Assembly (NCBI RefSeq): GCF_010993775.1
Contig: NZ_WOTO01000012.1
Span: 96,737 to 160,736 of the forward strand
Length of the DNA stretch: 64,000 nucleotides
From: Fodinicola feengrottensis
Lineage (GTDB): Bacteria > Actinomycetota > Actinomycetes > Mycobacteriales > HKI-0501
Reading direction: 5' to 3'
The notes below the pieces were generated by a model. That model was given only the letters and a program-made list of their open reading frames with translations, was not told the DNA's origin and made no database searches. Positions 56,984 through 64,000 of this stretch are shown piece after piece. A program made the translations under genes and the position numbers. How positions within the stretch are numbered: position 1 is the stretch's first letter; the number at the start of each line of letters is the position of its first letter.

Positions 56984-57019
56984 AAAAAGAAGGGCGCGCA
57001 ACGGCGCGCCCTTCTTTTT
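56984..57019 (-). terminator. Terminator between msrB and ArsR-SRPBCC gene
   Basis: AAAAAGAAGGGCGCGC pairs with GCGCGCCCTTCTTTTT around AACG. The A/T tails on both sides let it work in either direction; msrB (minus) ends nine bases away. Confidence 0.85.
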
Positions 57020-57027
57020 GTGGATCG

Positions 57028-57435
57028 CTACTCGGTCGGCTCCAGCGTCAGGCTGATCGAGTTGATACAGAAGCGGTCGTCGGTCGGTGTCCCGTACCCC
57101 TCGCCATGGAACACGTGGCCGAGGTGCGAGTCGCAGTTCGCGCACCGGACCTCGACCCGGCGCATGCCCAGCGCGCGGTCCTCGATGAGCACCACATTCT
57201 GCGCGTCGGACGGGGCGTAGAAGCTCGGCCAGCCGCAGTGCGACTCGAATTTGGTGTCACTGCGGAAAAGTTCCACGCCACACGCGCGGCAACTGTAGAC
57301 GCCGGTGGTCTTGGTGTCGGTGTATTCGCCGGTGAAGGGACGCTCGGTGCCGGCCTTGCGAAGCACTGCGTACTCCGCCGGCGTCAACTGCTCCCGCCAC
57401 TCCTTGTCGGTTTTGGTGACCTTAGGCTGCGTCAT
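57028..57435 (-). CDS. msrB: Peptide-methionine (R)-S-oxide reductase
   Basis: Intact, 135 residues. The zinc cysteines are in GVYSCRACGVELF and VRCANCDSHLGHVFHGEGYG. The substrate pocket is FESHCGWPSFYAP, and the catalytic cysteine is in DRFCINSISL near the C-terminus. It reduces methionine-R-sulfoxide in proteins using thioredoxin. In mycobacteria msrB is close to hemQ as well (Rv2674, from memory). ATG 57435 is the start. Confidence 0.96.
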   Translation of the reverse strand: MTQPKVTKTDKEWREQLTPAEYAVLRKAGTERPFTGEYTDTKTTGVYSCRACGVELFRSDTKFESHCGWPSFYAPSDAQNVVLIEDRALGMRRVEVRCANCDSHLGHVFHGEGYGTPTDDRFCINSISLTLEPTE

Positions 57436-57843
57436 ATCTCAAGGTTACTTCGGCTGTCCAGCGGTGTGCCCCGACGCGATTCTTACGCCTTGCTAACGAT
57501 GCTGCTGCCTTCGGCGAATTTTGGCGCCCCCGAATTCGAGCCTCCCTGGTGGGGCCGACAGTTCCGGGCAGAAACTGTCGGCGGGAGCCGGCAGGCTCGA
57601 GTTCGGGGGATCCTCGGATTGGGGCCCGTGAGGTTGGTGGTGACTGTGTGGCGATCGAGGCTTTTGGGATCTCGGGCTGGTGGTGCCGTCGGCGCTTGGT
57701 GGGACAGCGAACGGTGTTGCCCCTTTTATTCGGTTTGTCGGCTGGGGTGCAGCTGGATTTTCGTCGAGTGTGGGACTTTATGCCGGGCCTGTTGTCGGTG
57801 GGGCTGATGTGACTGCCGAGGCGCCGGACCCTGTCTAGATCTC
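57436..57843. other. Gene-free spacer holding a nested hairpin and a truncated repeat
   Basis: No gene is supported on either strand. A nested structure occupies 57527-57609: outer arms CCCCCGAATTCGAGCCT / AGGCTCGAGTTCGGGGG (one mismatch) enclose an inner stem CCGACAGTT / AACTGTCGG. At 57762-57784 the start of the 64-bp repeat (CGTCGAGTGTGGGACTTTAT) appears and then breaks off. The whole spacer looks like remains of palindromic elements. Confidence 0.6.
57762..57784 (+). repeat. Truncated copy C of the 64-bp double-hairpin repeat
   Basis: The first 20 or so bases match copy A (39827) with one or two differences; similarity then stops within the first hairpin's right arm. Confidence 0.55.
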
Positions 57844-57868
57844 TGCACAATCGGAATCCGATTGTGCA
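57844..57868. repeat. TGCACAATCGG-AAT-CCGATTGTGCA palindrome
   Basis: A perfect 11-bp inverted repeat with a 3-base centre. The core ACAATCGG-A(A/T)T-CCGATTGT is shared with 46782-46800. It lies close to the end of the nuclease gene. Confidence 0.6.
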
Positions 57869-57876
57869 GCCGCAAA

Positions 57877-57923
57877 CCGAAGGGACCCCCGGAGGCATCC
57901 AGCACCCCCGAAGGTCCCTTCGG
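57877..57923 (-). terminator. Terminator of the secreted nuclease gene
   Basis: CCGAAGGGACC and GGTCCCTTCGG form an 11-bp stem with a loop of about 25 bases, located 13 bases after the nuclease stop on the minus strand. Confidence 0.65.
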
Positions 57924-57935
57924 CCGTTCGGAGCG

Positions 57936-60322
57936 TTAGTGCCAGAGCACCGGGAGGATCCGTACGACCTGCGGGTCGTGGTCGGAGACCTGGTCGGTGT
58001 ATTCGCTGTTCACGTGCACGATGTCGTAGTCGTAGAACGCGCCCGGCAGGGTCAGGCCGCGGCTGAGCAGGATGTGGTCCAGCACCTCTGTGTTGCCCTG
58101 GTAGTTGTAGCTGTAGCGTTCGTTCGCCGGCAGCGTACGCGGCAGGTCGACGAGCCCGCCGCCGGCCGTCAGGATGTCGGCGGTCTGGGAGAACTGGAAG
58201 TCGTTCAGGTCACCCAGCACGATGACGGCGGCGTTGCGGTCCTTGGCCTGGATCGCGTCCACGAAGCCCTTCACCAGTGTCGCCTGCGCGTGCCGCTGCA
58301 CCTCGGACGAGCGGGCCGGCGGCTGGTAGCGGCCCATCAGCGGCTGGTCGCCGAGCTTGGCGTCGAAGTGGTTGGCGATCGCGAACAGCGGCCGTCCGTA
58401 GTAGCGGAATTCGCCGGCCAGCGGTTTGCGGCTGGCGGTCCACGCGGCGTCACTTGGCGCGATCCGGCCGGGCGAGACGCTCAGCGCCGGGTGCCCCGGT
58501 GAGCCGGTGACAGCGACCGCGGTCGTGGAGTCGCCGCCCGGACGGTCCACGAAGCTGAGGCCACGGTCCGTACGGAACAGGAAGCCCTGCCGGATGTTGC
58601 CGTCCGGCTGGCCGCCGTCCTTGCCGTTGATGGGGTCGATCTGCCGGTACGAGTACGCCGGACCGCCGGCGGTCTTGATCGCGGCGATCAGCTTCGCCCA
58701 GGTCTGGTCAGCGGCCACCACGCCCTTGCCGGTGCCGTTGTTGTCCTGGATCTCTTCGATCGCGAGCAGGTCGGGGGACCGCAGGTTGCCGACCACCACA
58801 GCCGCCAGCCGATCGAACTTGCTCTGCGGGTCGGTGGGCGCGAGGTTCTCCACGTTGAACGTGCCAGCCGACAGCTCGCCGGGCAGCGTTGGCGCGGTCG
58901 TCTCGCGCGGCAGGTTGACCGCCTTGACCGCCGGCGTGGTCATCGGCAGCAGGTCGTAGTTGCCGAAGTTGTAGTCCAGCGGCCCGACGATGTCACCGGG
59001 CAGCTTGTCGCCCACGTTGACCTTCGGGGTGGCCGCGAGCGTGTCGGTCAGCGTCAGGATCTCGGTGTTGGCGTTGTCGTACGAGTAGATGACCCCGCCC
59101 CGCGGTGTCTTCGGCTTGCCGGCGCCGCCAGGTAGGACCGGCAGCTCGCCGTACGAGTTCGTCGGGCCGGCCGCGGTGGAGTTCTGGATCTTCACGAGCA
59201 TGCCTTCGAGCGACTCGTAGAAGTCCAAAGCGTTGTGCTTGGGGTCAAAAGTCGCCGACGACTCCACATCGGACGGTGCGTCCGTACGGACCGCCTTGGG
59301 CGCCGTCAGTCCGCCCGGACCGACCAGCGTCGCGGCCGGGATCGGCGCCGACGCGGCGGTGACCTCGATCTTGGGCGCGCTGATCTCGGTGGTGGTCAGG
59401 TTGTTCGGATCGCCACCGGGCCGGTATTCGGTCACCTTGCCAGCCACCGTGAGGGCGTTGCCGGCCGTCACGGTCGGCTTGCCGCTGGTGAAGACGAAGA
59501 CGCCCTCGCTGGTCGCGGGGTTGGTGTCGGGCTGCGGGTCCTGCATCCAGAAGCCGTTCGTGGACACCGCGGTGACCACCCCGGTCACGTCCTGGACCTT
59601 CTTGCCGACCAGCGGGGACGTGTGGGCGGCGCCCTGGATGTCGTGGATCTTGGCGCTCACCGGCGGCTCGACCGGACCGCCGGACGCGTTGTCCGGGCTC
59701 GGGTCGCCGACGGTGAAGTCGGCCGCGTTGTTGTCGGTGTCGACCCCGTCCGTACGCGACGCCGACGACGTGTTGGAGAGCGTCGCGGTGGGCGCTCTCC
59801 GAATCGTTGGCGGTCGTACCGAAGCCCACGTAGTCCCTGACACCGGCACCCGCGTGACACGTGCTGCCGCATACCTGGTTGAGCGGAATCTGGTTGGTGA
59901 CCAGCGCGATCTTGCCGGCGGTGGCGCTCAGCGCGATGCTGCCGTCCACCTGCGGGGTGGGCAGCGGTGGGGCGGCGGTGTTCTGGCCGGCCGCCTCGGC
60001 GACCAGGTAGGTGCTGTGTGCGGCGACGCTGCCGGTCAGCTTGGTGACCTGCCAGTGTGGCGCCGGCGGCCGCCGCGTACTGAATGCTCCACGCGCTCAC
60101 GTCGACGGCGGTGCCGGTCGGGTTATAGAGCTCGACGAAATCCCGGGCGAAGGGTGCGCCGGAGTTGCCGCCTCCGCCGTAGACCTCGTTGATGACGACG
60201 TCCGTGGAGGCCGCCTGTGCGGGGGCGGTGACCGCGAGTGCGGCCACCGTGGCGCAGGTGGCGCCGATCGAGACTGCGACAACGGATGCGCGGTGGCGCT
60301 TCCGGTCAGACAAAACCGGCAC
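57936..60322 (-). CDS. Secreted ExeM/NucH-like endonuclease/exonuclease/phosphatase family protein, two frameshifts
   Basis: GTG 60322 follows GAGGAG. The signal peptide (ASVVAVSIGATCATVAALAV; cleavage after PAQA) is followed by a lamin-tail domain (STDVVINEVYGGGGNSGAPF, ELYNPTGTAVDVSAW). After shifts near 60060 and 59795 an OB-like region follows (VQDVTGVVTAVSTNGFWMQD). The C-terminal EEP nuclease has LSAGTFNVENLAPTDPQSKF, DLLAIEEIQDNNGTGKGVVA (metal Glu), FRYYGRPLFAIANHFDAKLG, AVIVLGDLNDFQFSQTADIL (Asp, Asn) and YTDQVSDHDPQVVRILPVL (Asp, His). About 795 residues. It probably degrades extracellular DNA for phosphate or biofilm turnover. Confidence 0.92.
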
Positions 60323-60469
60323 GGGTTCTCCTCGGCTGCCAGCGGACGGTGGGTCGGGGGTTGGCCCCGCTACTGCCTACCAGGCCGATCGCCTTCGCGT
60401 GGGAACTTTGGGCGGATGTTAGGTGTCTACCGATGCGAAAATAGGCATTGCCGGGCGTACGGTAACGCC

Positions 60470-61516
60470 ATGCCAGCAACGCCAGCCGAGGAAATAGAGG
60501 TCGATGGGCACGACATTCGTCTGTCCAATCCCGACAAGGTGTATTTTCCGGATCTCGGCTCCGAACACGGAACCAAACGTCATCTCTTTGACTACTACGT
60601 CTCGGTCGGAGACGGGATCGTCCGCGCTTTGCGCGATCGGCCGACCTATTTGCAGCGGTTTCCCGGCGGGGTGACCGGCGACGAGATCTATCAGAAACGG
60701 GTGCCCAAGCACGCGCCCGAGTGGCTGCAGACCTGCCGGATCATGTTCCCGTCCGGCCGGCACGCGGACGCGATGCGCACCCAGTCGGTCGCCGACGTGG
60801 CGTGGGCCGCGACCCAGGGGACCGTCACCTTCCATCCCTGGCACGCCCGCGCGATGGACACCGACCATCCGGACGAGCTGCGGATCGACCTCGATCCGCA
60901 GCCCGGCACCACCTTCGAGGATGCCCGGTTCGTCGCTCTGGAGTACGTCCAACCGCTGCTCGCCGAGCTCGGCTTCACCGGTTTTCCGAAGACCAGCGGC
61001 AACCGTGGCGTGCACATCTACGTCCGGATCGAGCCGCGCTGGACGTTCACCGAGGTTCGGCACGCGGCGATCGCGCTGGCCCGGGAGATTGAGCGGCGCG
61101 CCGACGGCCGGGTCACCACCGCGTGGTGGAAAGAGGAGCGTGGGGAGCAGATTTTCGTCGACTACAACCAGAACGCACGGGACCGGACGATCGCCAGCGC
61201 GTACAGCGTCCGCCGCAACCCGGCCGGTTGGGTGTCCGCGCCACTCACCTGGGACGAGTTGCCGGACGCGAAGCCGGCGGACTTCACCATGGTCACCATG
61301 CCGCCGCGGTTCGCCACCCTCGGTGATCTGCACAGCGCGATCGACGACCATTCGTACGACATCAGCCTTTTGCTGGAATGGTACGAGCGAGATGAGGCGG
61401 ACAAGGGCCTCGCTGACATGCCTTATCCGCCCAACTACCCCAAAATGCCAGGCGAGCCGATGCGCGTTCAACCCTCCCGCGCCAAAACTCCCGAACCCGA
61501 AGCCGCCACGGAATAA
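60470..61516 (+). CDS. LigD-type primase-polymerase domain protein
   Basis: Intact, 348 residues. VDGHDIRLSNPDKVYFPDLG and KRHLFDYYVSVGDGIVRALR are the LigD polymerase start. Next are QRFPGGVTGDEIYQKRVPKH, TFHPWHARAMDTDHPDELRI, the catalytic DLDPQPG (two metal Asp), KTSGNRGVHIYVRIEPRWTF with the SGxxG-H motif, and FVDYNQNARDRTIASAYSVR with the third Asp. Stand-alone members of this archaeo-eukaryotic primase superfamily fill gaps and add ribonucleotides in end joining or excision repair. No Ku or ATP-dependent ligase gene is in the window. The start ATG 60470 is divergent from the nuclease gene. Confidence 0.92.
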   Translation: MPATPAEEIEVDGHDIRLSNPDKVYFPDLGSEHGTKRHLFDYYVSVGDGIVRALRDRPTYLQRFPGGVTGDEIYQKRVPKHAPEWLQTCRIMFPSGRHADAMRTQSVADVAWAATQGTVTFHPWHARAMDTDHPDELRIDLDPQPGTTFEDARFVALEYVQPLLAELGFTGFPKTSGNRGVHIYVRIEPRWTFTEVRHAAIALAREIERRADGRVTTAWWKEERGEQIFVDYNQNARDRTIASAYSVRRNPAGWVSAPLTWDELPDAKPADFTMVTMPPRFATLGDLHSAIDDHSYDISLLLEWYERDEADKGLADMPYPPNYPKMPGEPMRVQPSRAKTPEPEAATE

Positions 61517-61564
61517 TTCCTGCCAACTGGACCGGTCGCCGGGGGTGCGGGGAGAATGAGGTGC

Positions 61565-62451
61565 GTGTTCGAGGGATTTGAGGAATTCGACGTTCGTACG
61601 GCCGGCGCGACGATTCATGGGCGGCGGGGGGTGGTGCCGGGCCGGCTGTGCTGTTATTACACGGAATTCCGGAAACGCATCTCATGTGGCATCGGGTGGC
61701 GCCCGAGTTGGCGCGCGAGTACACGGTGATCGCCACTGACCTGCGTGGATTCGGTGACAGTGGAAAACCGGCGAGTGCGCCGGATCATTCGCCGTACAGT
61801 ACAGTATGCGGGAAATCGCCCGTGACCAGGTGGAAGTGATGCGGGAGCTGGGATTTCGCGAGTTCGCCGTGGTGGGGCACGATCGTGGGGCGCGGTGCGC
61901 CTACCGGATGGCGCTTGACCATCCGGACGTCGTCGACCGCCTCGCGGTGCTCGACGTGATCCCGACCGGTGACTCCTTTCGGCTCGCCGACAAGGATTTC
62001 AGCCTCGGATTCTGGGTGTGGTCCTTCCTGGCCGCCGCGGAGCCGGTGCCGGAAACGTTGATCGCCGGTGCGCCGGACGTTTTCGTCAACCACATGCTCG
62101 ATGCGTGGTCAGCTGAGATCGATTTTTTTCCGACCGATATTCGCGCCGAATATATCGAAAAATTCCGTGACCCGGCGACTGTGCACGCTATTTGTGAAGA
62201 ATACCGCGCGGCCGCGACGCTGGATTTCCAGCACGACGAAGCTGATCGCGGTCAGCGCCGGATCAGTTGCCCCGTACTGGCGCTCTGGAGTGCCACCGGT
62301 GCGGTGGCTTCCTGGTACGACCCAGTGCAGATCTGGCGCGCTTGGGCCGACGATTTCCGTGGTTTCCCGGTCTCCGCAGGCCATTTTCTCCCCGAGGAAG
62401 CGCCTGAGGAGACGACCGACCGCGCACCTGCTCAGCTTTCTCGCGGAGTAG
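61565..62451 (+). CDS. Haloacetate-dehalogenase-like alpha/beta hydrolase, three frameshifts
   Basis: GTG 61565 gives FEGFEEFDVRTAGATIHGR. After a shift near 61625 come VLLLHGIPETHLMWHRVAPE and VIATDLRGFGDSGKP. After a shift near 61795 come MREIARDQVEVMRELGFREF and the nucleophile elbow VVGHDRGARCAYRMALDHPD. The end, after a shift near 62415, is HLLSFLAE. The Asp nucleophile followed by R-G-A-R is the fluoroacetate/haloacetate dehalogenase pattern, where the two arginines hold the carboxylate. The cap segment reads GFWVWSFLAAAEPVPETLI; from memory, defluorinating enzymes have His-Trp there, so fluoride release is doubtful. It overlaps the TetR stop tail-to-tail. Confidence 0.8.
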
Positions 62452-63037
62452 CCGCCAGTACGGGAAGGACCACTTCATCGATGATCTCGGCGATGGCCGC
62501 GTCGCTCACCGGCATGCCGTAAATCATGGATTCATTGCGCATCAAATCGAAGGGGAGGCGGGCGAGCCGCGGGCTGATCTCGGTCGTGGTGATCTCGCCG
62601 CGGGCCACCGCTCGCTGCAGAACTGGCCGTAAGATCCGGGCGCGGGCGAAAGAGGTGATCTGAGCCCGCACGGCCGCGGCCGACTCCGGGTCGCTGAAGG
62701 TTTCGGTGATCAGCCCCGGAATGAGGTCGCCGGGGACCAGATCGAAGCGGTGCGCCACTCGCTGGAGCAGGGCGATCAGGTCTGACCGCAGGCTGCCGGT
62801 GTCCGGCAGATCATCCCAGCCGGGCAGGCTGTGTTGCATCGCCGCGAGCACCAGTGCGGCACGGGTCCGCCAGCGGCGGTAAATGACCGGTTTGCTGGTC
62901 TGAGCGCGGGCCGCCACCGCCTCCATGGTCAGTTTCGGGTAGCCGACCTCGAGTACCTCCGCCCAGGCCGCGTCGAGAATGGCCCGCTCCAGCAACTCGC
63001 CGCGCCGCCGTGACGCGGTCGGGGCCTCGGTTGGCAT
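62432..63037 (-). CDS. TetR-family transcriptional regulator
   Basis: Intact, about 201 residues. The HTH reads LLERAILDAAWAEVLEVGYP then KLTMEAVAARAQTSKPVIYR and RWRTRAALV. The ligand domain is of the TetR_C_11-like type (DLIPGLITETFSDPESAAAV; ARLPFDLMRNESMIYGMPVS). GAGGG lies seven bases before ATG 63037; an in-frame GTG at 63049 is less likely. It is divergent from a cytochrome P450 gene and probably represses it. Confidence 0.9.
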   Translation of the reverse strand: MPTEAPTASRRRGELLERAILDAAWAEVLEVGYPKLTMEAVAARAQTSKPVIYRRWRTRAALVLAAMQHSLPGWDDLPDTGSLRSDLIALLQRVAHRFDLVPGDLIPGLITETFSDPESAAAVRAQITSFARARILRPVLQRAVARGEITTTEISPRLARLPFDLMRNESMIYGMPVSDAAIAEIIDEVVLPVLAATPRES

Positions 63038-63051
63038 AGCTGCCCTCACTA

Positions 63052-63114
63052 GATCCGTTGCGTTTCTTATTGGCCGAGTCTACACTGCCCTCATTGGATA
63101 CGTATCGTTTCTTA
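63052..63114. promoter_or_regulatory. Duplicated candidate TetR site between TetR and P450 genes
   Basis: GATCCGTTGCGTTTCTTA (63052-63069) and GATACGTATCGTTTCTTA (63097-63114) are direct repeats 45 bases apart with three differences. The second contains the palindrome GATACGTATC. One copy abuts each divergent start, fitting coordinated repression by the TetR protein. Confidence 0.55.
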
Positions 63115-63125
63115 CGGAGGGTGAT

Positions 63126-64000
63126 ATGTCCACCGACACCACAGATCTGCCGGCTTTCCCGCTCGCTCGGCAATGCCCGTACCAGCCGGCGGCCGGTTAC
63201 CAGGAGTTACAGGGCGAGGCGCCGATCCGCAAGGTCCGGCTATTCGACGGCAAGCCCACCTGGCTGGTCACCGGCTATGAACAAGCCCGGGCCCTGCTCG
63301 CGGACCAGCGGGTTTCGTCGGACCGCGGCAACCCGAACTTCCCCAATTTCGCGCCGGCGGTGGCGATCCTGCGGCGGGCCCGCGCGAGCGCTCCGTCCGT
63401 GCTGATCGGGACCGACGCCCCCGAACACGGCCGGCAGCGCAGGATGGTCATCCCGAGTTTCGCGGTACGTCGGATCGCCGCTCTCAAGCCCGGCATCCAG
63501 CGCATTGTCGACGCCCGACTGGACGCCATGGAAGAACATGGCGGACCCATTGATTTGGTCGCCTCGTACGCGCTGCCGATCCCGTCGATGGTCATCTGCG
63601 AGTTGCTGGGGGTGCCGTACGCCGATCACGAGTTTTTCGAGGAAAAGTCGCGACTCCGGTTGGATGAGGAGCGAGGACCGGCGGCGTTCATGGAACTCCG
63701 GGAATACCTCGACAACCTCATCAAGGCCAAGCAGGCGAACCCGGGCGATGGTCTGCTCGACGACTTGATCGCCGAGCAGACCAAGCAGGGCCGGCTGGAC
63801 CGTGAGGAGTTGGTGGCCTTCGCGATCGTTCTGTTAATCGCCGGCCACGACACTACGGCCAACGTCATCACCCTCGGAACCGCCGCGTTGCTGGAAAATC
63901 CGGAGCAGCTGGCCGCGTTGCGGGCCGACCCGGAGCTGATCCCGGCCGCGGTCGAGGAGCTGCTGCGGTATGTCAGCCTCGTCAGCGCGCTGCCGCGAGT
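63126..64000 (+). CDS. Cytochrome P450 (partial, runs off right edge)
   Basis: ATG 63126 follows ACGGAGG. The visible 291 residues read STDTTDLPAFPLARQCPYQP, VTGYEQARALLADQRVSSDR, GTDAPEHGRQRRMVIPSFAV (C-helix with heme-contacting H and R), ALPIPSMVICELLGVPYADH and the I-helix LLIAGHDTTANVITLGTAAL (AGHDTT oxygen-activation motif), then PAAVEELLRYVS (start of the K-helix region; ExxR lies beyond). The heme-cysteine loop is outside the window. The N-terminus matches bacterial soluble class I P450s of the CYP105/107 type. Regulation by the divergent TetR is likely. Substrate unknown. Confidence 0.93.
   Translation, partial: MSTDTTDLPAFPLARQCPYQPAAGYQELQGEAPIRKVRLFDGKPTWLVTGYEQARALLADQRVSSDRGNPNFPNFAPAVAILRRARASAPSVLIGTDAPEHGRQRRMVIPSFAVRRIAALKPGIQRIVDARLDAMEEHGGPIDLVASYALPIPSMVICELLGVPYADHEFFEEKSRLRLDEERGPAAFMELREYLDNLIKAKQANPGDGLLDDLIAEQTKQGRLDREELVAFAIVLLIAGHDTTANVITLGTAALLENPEQLAALRADPELIPAAVEELLRYVSLVSALPR

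Noticed and set aside
1..64000. CRISPR arrays, tRNA or rRNA genes, insertion-sequence transposases, prophage genes
   Set aside because: None could be recognised; the repeats found are too few or too divergent for CRISPR and no transposase, integrase or structural phage gene is present.

Overview
The window is chromosomal DNA of a high-GC actinomycete (Actinomycetota). The evidence is strong G+C bias at third codon positions, many GTG starts, ATGA/GTGA start-stop overlaps, and actinobacteria-typical families (DUF4193, DUF3710, DUF3159, DUF3000, Cei, DUF7455, polyphosphate glucokinase, HemQ). The genus cannot be fixed from sequence alone. The backbone is a conserved actinobacterial housekeeping block. 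From memory, the same gene order occurs in Mycobacterium tuberculosis from sigA (Rv2703) to msrB (Rv2674): sigA, ppgK, suhB, cei, DUF4193, dut, DUF3710, OB-fold, DUF3159, two TrkA proteins, an APC/KimA-type permease, a TRAM methyltransferase, dxs, RNase D, DUF3000, hemE, hemY, hemQ, msrB. Several accessory cassettes are inserted into this backbone.

Layout. 1-4.2 kb: an IclR regulator divergent from a three-gene catabolic operon (MFS transporter, class III CoA-transferase, HMG-CoA-lyase-like enzyme). 4.2-9.4 kb: a DUF7455 protein, a secreted multidomain GH43 arabinanase-like enzyme and small unknown or membrane proteins. 9.4-17.5 kb: sigA, ppgK, suhB, cei, an inserted aminoglycoside-phosphotransferase-fold kinase, DUF4193, dut, DUF3710. 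17.7-27.1 kb: a potassium-themed stretch with an orphan KdpD, OB-fold protein, DUF3159, an 0.8-kb repeat and hairpin array, two TrkA proteins, a KimA-like permease and a TRAM methyltransferase. 27.1-31.9 kb: a ROK repressor divergent from a xylose-type ABC importer. 32.1-36.5 kb: dxs, a DEAD-box helicase, a membrane-anchored PemK-like protein. 36.6-43.1 kb: a TetR-ABC efflux module, an SRPBCC/TetR divergent pair with a duplicated palindromic operator, and a two-component system. 43.4-46.7 kb: fadB-fadA. 46.9-54.6 kb: RNase D, DUF3000, hemE, a DUF4349 lipoprotein, hemY, hemQ, SMP-30, an ElaA-like acetyltransferase. 54.7-64 kb: a secreted GH54-ricin arabinofuranosidase, an ArsR-SRPBCC fusion, msrB, a secreted ExeM-like nuclease, a LigD-type primase-polymerase, a haloacetate-dehalogenase-like hydrolase, a TetR regulator and the start of a cytochrome P450.

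Two window-wide properties matter to a reader. (1) About half of the genes, including essential ones (dxs, hemE, ppgK), are broken by one to three apparent frameshifts. Several fall in homopolymer runs, so sequencing or assembly indels are the most likely cause. Genes are therefore given here as whole spans with the approximate shift positions. (2) The palindrome CGTACG is strikingly over-represented (about 22 copies counted in the first 6.7 kb). Several dispersed hairpin families also recur in the intergenic spaces: a 64-bp double-hairpin repeat (two full copies and one truncated), a shared-arm terminator-like hairpin, and an ACAATCGG/CCGATTGT palindrome.
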